Assembly: GCA_004565275.1 (NCBI GenBank)
Contig: SDOX01000175.1
Location: 35,899 to 99,898, forward strand
Length of the DNA: 64,000 nt
DNA from: Nannochloropsis salina CCMP1776
Taxonomy: Eukaryota; Sar; Eustigmatophyceae; Eustigmatales; Monodopsidaceae
Direction of reading: 5' to 3'
Positions 52,824 through 62,890 of this stretch are shown here, piece after piece (positions within the stretch are counted from its first letter, which is position 1; each line of letters starts with the position of its first letter). A model generated the notes under the pieces. It saw only the letters and a program-made list of their open reading frames with translations, had not been told where the DNA came from and searched no databases. The translations under genes and the position numbers were made by a program.

Positions 52824-55800
52824 TTACAGCGTCCACGTCATCATATCCACCTCCAATAAAGACTCCAGAACCATCTCCCTGCTTGTCCCTATCGCACTCG
52901 CCAAGTCCTCCTGTTTCCCCACACTTAAGCCTGCGAACCGCCACAGCAACTCCCCGTCCAGCGTCCCTTTTTTTCGGCCTTGCGCCCATCCACGCGCCTC
53001 CACCAGCCGGAAACCTCGGGGATTGAAGGCCCCCACGTGCGGCAAAGCATTGACCATCACGGCCTGGAGGGCGTACAAGCGCCGGTAGACTTTTTCCTCC
53101 ACCGGCACCAGCGCCCCCACTCCTCCCTCCACGCTCCCGAACACCATGACTCGAACTCCGGCTCGATAAGCACCGGGGCGAGGTACCTCGGCCATCCGGG
53201 TATGTTGGAGGAAGGACAGGCGGTGGGAGAGGTGGAAGTCCGCCCGTCGTACCAACCGGTTTCCTCCTCGGGACTCCACGTCGGCAGGATCGTACTGTAA
53301 CAGTTGCAGATTGCCCCGGGAATCCCCGACGAGCATGCCCAGGGAGGGTGGATCGACGACAAAGTGCGAGCCTCCCGGTTGCGCGGAGACGATGGGTGAA
53401 TAGTCCTTTCCCATCAGTTCCAGTGTGTGGGCCGGATCGTGCTCGTGCCAGCGAAGGAGGTGGACGGAATGGTAGGCGTCCGTGACCGCCACCAGCGTCT
53501 TCACGACCCGCAGGGAGACCACGTAAAAATCTGCGTCGTAAAAGGCGATCGGCTTGAGTTTCTCACGAGCCGAGAAGGCATACACCCAGAGGGTCGGGCC
53601 CGCGGCGATGATGATGTGCGGACCCAGCTGGGCAATGGCCGTGGGGGGACCCGAGCGTTGGGAATACTGGTCGACCAGGGTGAGGGTGGGGGGAGACGTC
53701 AGGCCCGCGTACGGATCGAGCGAGATCCGGTATATGAGCAGCCGCCCCTTGCTGGGCACGTCCTCGCCCTTGGCCCGGACAGTGCACGTGCCGACGGCCA
53801 GGTAGGTGTCGGCGGCCTGGAAGGGAGGGAGGTCGGCGGGGGGCGGGGCCCGATTCGGGTAGCGTTCTCGAAAATGGGATTGGTGGGAGGGCGGCCCGGG
53901 GGGAAAGGCGGGGGCGGACGGGGACCGTCGGTGGTAGACCATCAGGGCCAAGCCCCGCTCAAAGGGTTCCAAAGGGATCACGGACGTGACTCCGAAAGGC
54001 GCCCCCCCCATGATGAAAATCTGGTGGCCGCCCGCCCAGACCGCGGGGAGGGGGGGCCCCCCCAGGTATTCTGCCTTGGCGGAGGTGAAATCCGTGAGAC
54101 GCTCGCCCGTCTTGGTCATTCCCACATCCACGTGCGCGCTCGCCCCCACCCGCTTGGATGCCCCCAGCTTCCGCCGCTCCTCGTCTTCTTCGTCCTCCTC
54201 CTCCTCCCCAACCCCGCCGTCCCCCCTCCCCCTCCGCCTCCTCCTCCGCCCTTTCCCCCTCCCCCCGCCCCACCACTACGGCGTAGAACGGGACGCCGGT
54301 CCCGATCCCCTCCAAGGCTACCACTTTCTTCGCCTCGTGCCCCAAGGGCCCCAGGCGCCGGAAGGTGACACTCGCACCCGACAAGGCCCCCGACGGGGCG
54401 GTGTAACCCAAGCTACCGCCCAGGTTCGCCACGCAGAGGGAGAGACAGGCCAGGCCCTGGGACCCGTTGTGAGCGACCAGGAAGCCCGCGGGGGCGTCGG
54501 GGAAGGGAACGAAGGCGGCCACGTGCGGGTGGGGAGGGAGGGAGGGAGGGAGGACGGTCTTGCCTGAGCTGCTCGCTGGGCTGGGCGCAGAGACGGCGGT
54601 GTAGGGGTCGCGGATCCCGGCGGGGAGGACCCGGGGGCTCCCTCGCTCGTTGATGATCCAGGCAGGCGTGAGGCCCCCGACAAAGACGCCACGTTGGTGC
54701 CCCACGCCCACCGTGAAGGGACTGGTGGAGGAGGACGAGGGAACGGCCGGCGGGGAGGCTGGGAAGGGGAAGAGGCGCCGGTGGAGGGGAGGGCGGTCCG
54801 GGGCCTGGAGGGCGTGACGGGGCTCGCGGGTGATCAGGTCGTGGGAGAGGCGGAGCAAGGACCAGGGCAAAGGCCGCATCGCCCGTCCTCCACCGGCCCC
54901 TCCCTCCCCGCCTCGAGGGGGCGTGAGGAAGGTCCCGGCCACCGGGCGGGCCACATAGACCAGAAGGTCGTCCTCCGATGTCCAGAGGACCAGGCACACG
55001 CGCTCCAATAAGCGGGCCGCGGCCGCCACCCGCCCGCCCTCCGCCCCGCCCTCCGTCCCGCCCTCACCCCCGCCTTCCAGGCTAGCGGCCGGCCCCACCA
55101 GGGCAAGGGACATCTCACTGACCACGGGATAGGCGGCCGCGGCCATTTGCGCTTCCCCTTCCAGCCCCGGCGCCGCCTTTTCCCGTTTCCCGGGGCGGAA
55201 TTTCATGTCCGGGAAGAGAAGGGCGTTACGCAGGAGCCGAGGGCCCTCTGCACACCGCGCAGAGGCATACACGAGCCGGGGGAGGGCGGGAAGGAGGGAG
55301 GAAGAATCTTCGGCTGAGCCTGGGCAGGGCAGTTGACGCGGGAGGAGGAGGATTTCCAGGGAGCCGTCCGCCCGACACAGGCCGCAGAGGACCACGCCCT
55401 CGTCCTCCTCCTCCCCCACCTCCTCCCCCTGCCCCTCCATCGCTACCTCTCGCCCTTCCTCCTCCTCTCGCCTCCCATTCGGCGACCCAAGAGCCTCGGC
55501 CCCAGGCCCCCGTCTTCCCTCCTCCTCCTCGACAACCGCTTCAACATCGCCACTAGCTGCGCCCGCTTCCCTCCCTCCCTCGCTCCCTTCCTCTCCATCC
55601 CTGCCTTCCTTCCCAGCACCGTACAGGATCATTTCCTCCTCGTCTTCCCCTAGTGCCTCCCCCCCCTCCACCCCTTCCCCTTCCCCAACCTCTTCCAAGC
55701 CCCGAGCCATCGCCATCGCCGCCTTCGCCTCCTCCTCCTCCTCCCTCTCCTCCTCCTCCTCCCCCCTCCCCGTCTTTCCCTTCTTGCCTCCGCGCTTTCC

Positions 55801-58800
55801 CCTCGTTCCCGCCAAACCCATTCCTTCGCGCCACTGCATGAGCGAGACCGCGGTGATCGGACTCCTTGACTATCCCCTCCCTCCCTCCCCCCCTCCCTCC
55901 CTCCCCCCCTCCTTCATACCTCTCCCCCATCTCGCACACAGTGAATTCCCCCCCTTCCTCTCCCCCTTCCTCCTCCTCCACCAGGCGTAGCACCCGCAAG
56001 GTCCCATCAGTCAGCAGGAGGACAAGGAAAGGGTCCTGAATGGCAACCGTTACCACTCCCGCCGTTACCGGGAGCCCCGCCCCGCCCACCTCTCTCTCGT
56101 CATGCAGCACCATCTCCTGGGTCGCCCTGCCCTCCCACACCACCCGCAAGCCCGCACCCACCCCGCCCTCCCTCCGCCCCTCCTTCTGCTGGTGGTGAGG
56201 GAGGGGAGGCGCGGGGGAAGGAGGAGGAGGGGCGCCGTAGACTTGCACGAGCCCCCGCCCCCGCCCACGGGCGCGAAGGCCAAGGTGGGCGCCTCCAGGC
56301 ACAGGTTCTGGGCATCGGCCTGAGCGGCGGCCGTGAGCCGTGCGCCTTGGTAGGTATAGAGGACGCTTTGGAGGGGGAAGGAGACGAGGACGTGGCCCGA
56401 TGTTGGGGAGGAGGGACAGGAGGAGGGGAGGACCCACAGGCCGTGGCAGGGCCCGGGCAGGACCGCCCGACCTAAGGTGTCTGCAACCAGGCCTCGGCGC
56501 ATCACGACCAGGGACCCTTTCTTCCCTTGGCCGCCGCAACACATGATCTCCATCCCGGGGGCCCCGCCCCCACCCAGCGTCTTGGTCTGGGCGGGTTTGA
56601 CGACAGCGGGTCGCCCCTCCTCCGGCCCCTCCCCCCCGTCCTCCTCCAGCATGGCCGGGAGGACCAGGGACGAGGAGCCCGCTTCGTTGGCGCCCGCCAC
56701 CCGCTCGGGCCCCAGAAGCTGACTCTCCGTGTAGACGGAGCCGGGCACGCGGGTGGCGAGGGTGGAAGCCAGCAGCGGGCCCAGGGAGGGCCATGCGTCC
56801 AGGATGGAGAGCCGAACGCGGGCGCCCAACAAGACCTGGACCTCGTCCTCGGGCCCTGCCTCCCTCCGCCCCGCCCTGCCCCCCGCCTTCCCCTCCACCA
56901 GCGCGTCCTCTACCCCCAAGGCCTGACCGTACAAGAATTCCTCCTCCTCTTCCTCCTCTTTTTCCTCTTCTTCTCCCTTCTCCTCTTTCTCTTCTTCCCC
57001 CTCGTCTTCTTTCCCCTCCTTGGTCGTCCCCGCCTTGTGCCCATTCAGGCCTAGGCTCCCTCCTCGCCCTGCCCCTTCCTCCCCCCCACCCTCCACTCCT
57101 TCCTCGGCGCCCTTCTCCTCCTCCGCCTCCCATTCCCCCACCGTCAGCTCCCCCAGCTCGAAACGGAGCAGCAAGGAATCCACGGTTCTCGAAGCCAAAA
57201 AGACCAAGCCCTCCCTCCCTCCCTCCCTCCCCATCATCACCCCGATCTGACTGGGAAACACGCCGCTCCCCGCCCCCCCCCCCAGTTTTTGCACTCGCAC
57301 TGCCGTCGCCTTTCCCCCCCGGGTCTCAATCCGCAGCCCCAGCAATTCCCCCGTCCCCGCCGCCAGGAGGCCCACCTGCGAATCCAGAAACGCCACACGA
57401 GCCCCGTCCAACGCGACCGGGGCCGCCAAGCCGGTCTCCTCGGCCTTTTGTAACGGCTGCCGGGCCGTTGCCACCGTGGTGGCCGCGTACCCGTTCGTGG
57501 CCGCCACCACCCGCACCCGGCCATCCTGGATCACGTGCAAGGCGTTGGTGCTGAGGACTAGCAGGGAGGACCACAGGGGGTCCCGGGGAGGGCTCAAGAC
57601 CCGGAAGCTGTCGTGCGGGAGGAGGGGCACGTGGTAGAGGGGCGTGGCCTTCCCCCCCGGGGCGCAGGAGACGACCGAGACATGGCCGCAGTGGGCGCGG
57701 GCGGCCACCGTGCCACCCCACCCGGGGGGCAGGGAGTGCAGGATTGCGACGGTGGGCTGCATGTACCCCCCCAAGAAGCAGAGATCCTTGATCACCCCCC
57801 GGACCCCGAGCTGGTGCCGGAGCTGGAGGATGTAGGGCTTGGTGGTGGCCGCGGCGGCGGAGGCGCCCATTCCCGGGTCGAAATCGAAGGCCGCCGACGC
57901 GTCCGCCGAGAGGGCTTCCTCCTCGTCCTCCTCCTCCTCCTCCTCCTCCTCCTCCTCCTCCTCGTCGTCCTCCTCGTCGTCCTCCTCCTCGTCCTCCTTC
58001 TCAGTTTCCGCTTCCTCCCCGTCCCCCCTCTCCTGTCCATTTCTTGGCCCCTCCTTCCCCCCGCTCCCCTTCCTAACTCTGCCCACGCGCACCTTCTCCG
58101 CCTCGTCAGATCCTCGCTCAGGGCCCTTTTCTTTCCCCTCTCCGCCCGACACGTACCCCTCCTCCCCCACCCCGTTACCCAAATCCAGATGCCCCTCCCC
58201 TTCGCCCGCCACCGGCACTAACGCCCTGCCCCCTGCCCCGTCCTTGTCGTCTTTACCCCCCGCCTCCCGTTTTCGCTTCCGTTCCCCTCGGCCTTGGTGC
58301 ACCGAGACCGACATGAGCGTGCTGACAAGCGTCTCCCGGGGCGGCAGACGCACCGGGAGGAGATGCTGGCGTTTGCCCGCCATGTCCGCTCGAGTCCCCA
58401 GGAGGATACGCAACACCAGCCGTGCCAGGTGTTCCCGGTGAAAAGGGATGATGGCCAGTTGAGTACCGTACACGAGCATCCCCGCGCATCGCATGGAAGG
58501 GTCTAGCACCGTGGGTGCCGAGTCATTAATACCCTCTAAACGATCGACGGGCGGTGGCTCCGCCCGCACCGCAGATCCAAGGCCCAAGGCGTCGTGCTCG
58601 AAATTGAAGAGGTCCAGTACAACGAGTTCTTTGGCTTCGCTTTCATAGGCGACCAAAACAACTTTGGCGGGGCGGGTGGTAATCACCAAGACATCGGGGA
58701 GGTCGGGTCGTATGGGGAGGGGAAGGACGTTCAAGGCTTCGATGCGCGCGGCGATGGTGAAGGAGGCGGAAAGCTCCGAAACAATTTCACCGTTAGAAAG

Positions 58801-58944
58801 TGTGTGCAAGGTGTATATCTCCAAAAGATTGGCGTGGGCAGTGATCAAATTTTGGTCTTTGGGGTGGGTGAAGTGGGCGAAGCAGCAATGCTCGACTCCG
58901 ATGGGTGGGTGAAGAGGTTTGTAGCACAAGAAAATTCGTCCCAT
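52824..58944 (-). CDS. CPSF1: Cleavage and polyadenylation specificity factor subunit 1 (CPSF160/CFT1)
   Basis: Large beta-propeller scaffold of the mRNA 3'-end processing complex. Start ATG 58944 (MGRIFLCYKPLHPPIGVEH, like the CPSF160 start with its Y-K-x-x-H-P-P-T-G). Exon 1 runs 58944-56269 and contains the MRCAGMLVYGTQLAIIPFHR block of propeller A. Then come 56188-55920 and an exon from 55864 onward, read with GT-AG borders and matching phase. The final part, to the stop at 52824, holds ADTYLAVGTCTVRAKGEDV, SLRVVKTLVAVTDAYHSVHL, LGMLVGDSRGNLQLLQYDP, and ends DGELLWRFAGLSVGKQEDLA, the CPSF160 C-terminus. Between about 54,170 and 54,300 the frame changes inside a purine-rich stretch where no normal intron is visible. 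Long Glu/Asp/Gly/Arg-rich inserts interrupt the propellers (for example about 57,905-58,010, 56,930-57,020 and 55,400-55,800). Divergent from the glycosyltransferase, whose start is 283 bases away. Confidence 0.88.
57905..58010 (-). repeat. Glu-rich triplet tract in CPSF160
   Basis: GAG/GAC triplets (CTC-type on the plus strand) encode an almost pure Glu/Asp run inside propeller A of CPSF160. Confidence 0.7.
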
Positions 58945-59227
58945 GTGGACGAAGGGCCGGCTGTGGCTGCAATTTCTGCGTGTATAGGAAAGAACGGATG
59001 AAGAACGTGGATATGTGACCGCACGCCATTTTACGTGCACTATAGGAGACCGGCATCGACGACATGCCTCGACCAGAGCCGCCAGGCCCCGTGATATCAT
59101 CGGGTCGCGGAAAAAGTGGCCCATATCCCCTCCCGCCTTGAGACTGCGCGGACGATGCAGCCAAGCTCGCGTTTCTCACCGGCTTACATCCGCACAGATA
59201 CTTTTGAATAGACGCAGAAGCAAGTGT

Positions 59228-60451
59228 ATGGAGCACAAGGCTGGTAAAGCTGGTGCGTACACTGCCTCGCGACGTTTTGCAACCGCCTTTGTCGGGCATG
59301 GGCACAGCAAGGATCACCGGCACGATGCTGGGAACGAGAAGCTAGCAAAGGCGAATTTTTACTACATAACAAGGCGGTTTATAAATCGGAAGCAGTTGCA
59401 ACGACTGCTCTATGCATTCATCCTCTCACTGACGGTGCTGGGCACGGTCAATATCGTAGTGCCTCAAGGATTCGGTACGCTGTCCCCTTCAGAGTCGGAC
59501 CCCAAGTTACCTTACATTCTTGCAGGCAATGGCCCGCGCGCGACGGATCTCGCCATTGGTATCATAAGCGGGCCCAATCCAGTCCAAAGGCGGCGTGTTC
59601 GCTTAATACAGGAAACGTGGTTCACTTCTTTGGACTCTCACAGGGACGGTGTCCTCGTCTTCAGTAACGGCACCGATGCCGACGTGCCAGCCGTCGGGAT
59701 CGAGGGCACAGGTCATACGTGGAAAGGAGCACAAAACCGGTGGCTACCTGCTCTCTCGTACCTCTTGATGGCATTCCCATCCGCAAAGTGGTACATGCTG
59801 GTAGACGACGACACGTTTTTGATTCCGAAAAATCTGAAAGAGATGCTGCGCAGGAGAATTGGCGGGGAGCCGGATAGGACGGAGAATGAGAGGGAGGGAG
59901 AGGAAGCGAATGCCACAGAGAGCAAAAGCGAAGTACAGAGTGGGAAGGGCAAGCAAGAGCGGGTGTATTTGGGACACGCGATGTTTGTGAAGCCGCATTC
60001 GGGCGAGCTGAAGGGACGCGTGCTTCCCTTCGCCCATGGAGGTTCAGGCGTCGTCCTCTCGGCGACCCTCCTCCGAGACTTGGTACCACTCCTGACCGAG
60101 ATATCCGCAGGAAAGAGGGAGCAGTGCCAAGGCACTGGGTACTGGGATGGGGACCTTAGCCTGTGCTTAACTATTTTGTTGGGGGTGAAGGTGCTGCACG
60201 AAACCTGCTTGCATTCGTCGGGCCCTCTGGTCTACCAAGAGAAATTAAATTCGCCGGACGGGCAGTCGGGTCAGCGAATGGGGTGGCTCGGGGATAAGGG
60301 TAAGCCCTGCTCCTTCCACTACGCCTTCAGGCCGGACGTGCCCCGGGAAAAGTCGGCGAAGGGGGGGAGAGAGGAGAACGACGCGGCCGATGATTCTCAG
60401 GTCAGGGAGTGGCACCAGAAGTACAATTTGGGGGCCGCTGACGTTTCATAG
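59228..60451 (+). CDS. Fringe-like glycosyltransferase (GT31), type II membrane protein
   Basis: Probable Golgi beta-1,3-glycosyltransferase; donor and acceptor unknown. Single exon, 407 residues from the ATG at 59228. The frame is open further upstream, but that part overlaps the 5' end of CPSF160 on the other strand and looks unlike protein. A signal anchor (RLLYAFILSLTVLGTVNIVV) lies near residues 58-78. The Fringe core is clear: AIGIISGPNPVQRRRVRLIQ, ETWF, RWLPALSYLLMAFPSAKWY, then the metal-binding DDD motif in MLVDDDTFLIP, GHAMF, FAHGGSGVVLSATLL, and YWDGDLSLCLTILLGV with the catalytic-region Asp. A Glu-rich insert near 215-245 is not typical of the family. The C-terminus is charged. 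Confidence 0.83.
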   Translation: MEHKAGKAGAYTASRRFATAFVGHGHSKDHRHDAGNEKLAKANFYYITRRFINRKQLQRLLYAFILSLTVLGTVNIVVPQGFGTLSPSESDPKLPYILAGNGPRATDLAIGIISGPNPVQRRRVRLIQETWFTSLDSHRDGVLVFSNGTDADVPAVGIEGTGHTWKGAQNRWLPALSYLLMAFPSAKWYMLVDDDTFLIPKNLKEMLRRRIGGEPDRTENEREGEEANATESKSEVQSGKGKQERVYLGHAMFVKPHSGELKGRVLPFAHGGSGVVLSATLLRDLVPLLTEISAGKREQCQGTGYWDGDLSLCLTILLGVKVLHETCLHSSGPLVYQEKLNSPDGQSGQRMGWLGDKGKPCSFHYAFRPDVPREKSAKGGREENDAADDSQVREWHQKYNLGAADVS

Positions 60452-60808
60452 AAAGGCAGAATATCGCATGGTATGCTGCGGCGCACAAATTGTGAATTAT
60501 GCTTGTTCAAAAGAATAGACAGGTGCCCTAGTTCAACCGGGCAAGTCGCGCCTCCCGCGGATCCATCTCCACAAGCCATTCATCTCCCCCCTTTTCTTTC
60601 CGCTTCCTGCCTATGCGTCCCTTTGTGCACCATGATGATTAGGCCATACTTCCTCCTTGCCCTTTCCTACCCCCTTCATATTCTCTTCAATCGCCCGTCT
60701 CCTCACAATCAGCGTGACAGGCATCTGCGCCTTCCTGTCTCCGTCGCTCCTCGCCCCCAAAGGTCCTCTCTCACCTCGACCCCTCCTCATTTCTCCCGAT
60801 CCCCACGC
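60452..60808. other. Convergent intergenic stretch, no gene supported
   Basis: About 360 C/T-rich bases between the glycosyltransferase and shikimate kinase 3' ends. Nothing further seen. Confidence 0.5.
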
Positions 60809-62278
60809 CTAGGCCGCCTCCGCCACCTCCCCATCCTCTCCCTCTTTCCTCCTGCCCTCCTCGCCTCTCATATATTCCTCCAGCCCGAGTCCGAAACCTA
60901 CCCCCTGAGAGCCCACCGCCGCCGTCGCCGGCGCCGACTCCTGTCTCCCCTCCTGGGAGCTCTCCTCCCCTCCTTTCCGCACGGCGCCCCCGAAACCTTT
61001 CTTCTTCTGGCCTCTCTTGTCCGCCTTCCCTCCCCAATCTTTCTTCTTCTCCCCCTCTCCCTTACTATCTTGGTTCAACGCCTTGATCGCCCCGATGGTC
61101 GGGTTCTCCCCCCCCTCCTCCGCCGGCACCTCGTTGATATCCGTCATGCTCCCCTTGGCTTTCATGGTCTCCCACAAATTCTTCATCTTGTTCCGCTTCT
61201 CCTCCCACATCTTTGCTTTTGGAGGCCGCAGATCCAACTCCTCAATGATCCGGTGCGCCACCCGCTTCAAGCATTTGACCGCGTCGTCCTCCCCCCGCAG
61301 GACGACCCGGACGTCCGCCAGGGCATAGTTGCCTTTCCGCTCCTCGTACAAGGAACGGACGGCCTGGACCGGGTCCAAGGCCGCCTTCAGCAACGGCCGC
61401 TTCTCGATCTCTCCCGAGGACTGCATGCGCGCCACGATCCCCTCGGGCGGCAGATCGAGCCAGACGATGAGGCCGCTGTGCAAAAAGGGCAGGTTCTCCT
61501 TCCGCTGCATGATCCCTCCCCCGGTGCTCACCACTGTCTGGACGTACGTCTGTAAGGCGCCCATGCCCAACGTTTCCTGCTTGCGCCACACCTCCTCCCC
61601 GTCCTCCTCGAAGACCTTCGTCGCGGCTTTCCCCAACTTTTGCTCAATGAACTGGTCCAAGTCCATCCACCGGTATTGCAGCCCCTCGGCCAGCATGCGG
61701 CCTAACGTCGTCTTGCCCGAGCCAGGCATGCCCACCAGATAGACATTGACACCTTGGATGCGCATCTTGATTTCCATGAGCTCTGGCAAGAAATCTGCGC
61801 CTTCCTTCCAAGGAGCCCCTCTCCCATCCAAAAATTGGGGACGGATATTCCGGTGAGGGTCTCGCTCGGAGCCAAACTTTCCAAAATTGCTGTTGCCCAG
61901 GTCTGTTAATCCCCAAATCGCCGCGTTTTCTTCTGCCGTGTTTTCGTTATTGCCTTCCTCTTCGGGGGACGAGGAAGACGCAGCCAGACTCTGGGTCTGT
62001 GGGCGGACGAAGCGGCTAGGGTCGAAGGAGAGGGAAGAGGACAGTGACGCTGGGTAAAGGAGGAGGAGTCTGGAAGAAGTGGAAGGCAGATTACGGGAGG
62101 AACATGGAGAAGCTCTTTGAGGGTGGCGAATGTTGCGAGAAGGTGCTGAGGAGAGGATGGAGGACGGAAAGAGGAGGAAACCTTGGGTGCCACTTGAGAG
62201 AAGGGAGAGGAGGAGAATGACAAGGGGAAAAAAAACTTGTATTCTTCGAGGATGGTGGAACTGATGTAGTTGATCCAT
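60809..62278 (-). CDS. Shikimate kinase, plastid-targeted
   Basis: Phosphorylates shikimate with ATP on the way to chorismate and aromatic amino acids. Single exon, 489 residues from the ATG at 62278; this start gives a signal peptide (VFFPLVILLLSLLSSGTQ) followed by GF, the Phe-type cleavage site of heterokont plastid leaders, then a Ser/Arg-rich transit region. A longer frame upstream (to 62470) lacks that order. Core from about residue 170: Walker A VGMPGSGKTTLGR near 181, shikimate-binding DLDQFIEQKLGKAA, then EEDGEEVWRKQE, VVSTGGGIM, VWLDLPPEGIVAR, the LID Arg in EKRPLL, and LYEERKGNYALAD. The family core is about 170-200 residues, so both ends are extended; the C-terminal 130 residues are Lys/Glu/Gly-rich without a known domain. 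Confidence 0.9.
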   Translation of the reverse strand: MDQLHQFHHPRRIQVFFPLVILLLSLLSSGTQGFLLFPSSILSSAPSRNIRHPQRASPCSSRNLPSTSSRLLLLYPASLSSSLSFDPSRFVRPQTQSLAASSSSPEEEGNNENTAEENAAIWGLTDLGNSNFGKFGSERDPHRNIRPQFLDGRGAPWKEGADFLPELMEIKMRIQGVNVYLVGMPGSGKTTLGRMLAEGLQYRWMDLDQFIEQKLGKAATKVFEEDGEEVWRKQETLGMGALQTYVQTVVSTGGGIMQRKENLPFLHSGLIVWLDLPPEGIVARMQSSGEIEKRPLLKAALDPVQAVRSLYEERKGNYALADVRVVLRGEDDAVKCLKRVAHRIIEELDLRPPKAKMWEEKRNKMKNLWETMKAKGSMTDINEVPAEEGGENPTIGAIKALNQDSKGEGEKKKDWGGKADKRGQKKKGFGGAVRKGGEESSQEGRQESAPATAAVGSQGVGFGLGLEEYMRGEEGRRKEGEDGEVAEAA

Positions 62279-62890
62279 CACGGGAGTTGACGTCCTCAGT
62301 CGGAGCAGGAGAGTGCTATCAGGAAATTGCTGGGATATAGACGGGGCTGTAAAGGGGAGGAGGTTGCCAACTCGAAGACCTCGAGCCTGCGGGTGGACAA
62401 ACGGGAGCAAAGGGAGAGAAACGGGATGGGTGAGATAAGTTACAACCATCCACAACCCGTCCTCCTTCACGCATGTCCACGTGCGATCAGAACCTACCCT
62501 TCAACTCTTGGTTCGGGCCAAGGTGGGTACGTAGTTGACCTCAAGGGGGGGCTCGAGGCCTCATCCTCCCGGGCCGAGGTCGACCCCGCGAGAGCCACAC
62601 ATCGCCCCCATCGCCTGTGACCGGCGCGCGGTGGACGGAGGCAGAAGGTCAGACGTGTGGGATGCGTTGCAGGACCGAGTGGCCTGGGTTTGAAGGCCTG
62701 TGACTGGTTGTAGCTTGGTGGCTGTGGGCCGTTTGGGTGTAAATTCGTGTTCCAACTTGTGCTGAGAAACTCACTTCCTAATCCAAGGGTAGAGCAGATC
62801 AAGGCGAGAGAAACTCTCCATCATCTCATCTGGCTTGTGCACCCTCTCTTTTCTATTTTCATCGCAGGAGTATCTGTCAAGCCTACTATC
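62279..62890. other. Divergent promoter region, shikimate kinase / RPSA
   Basis: Contains the 5' leaders of both genes. A pyrimidine tract ending CATCGCAG at about 62860-62868, just before the RPSA start, looks like a splice acceptor, so the RPSA leader may hold a 5' untranslated intron. Confidence 0.5.

Noticed and set aside
53427-54368. 313-residue plus-strand frame
   Set aside because: Antisense to the conserved C-terminal half of CPSF160.
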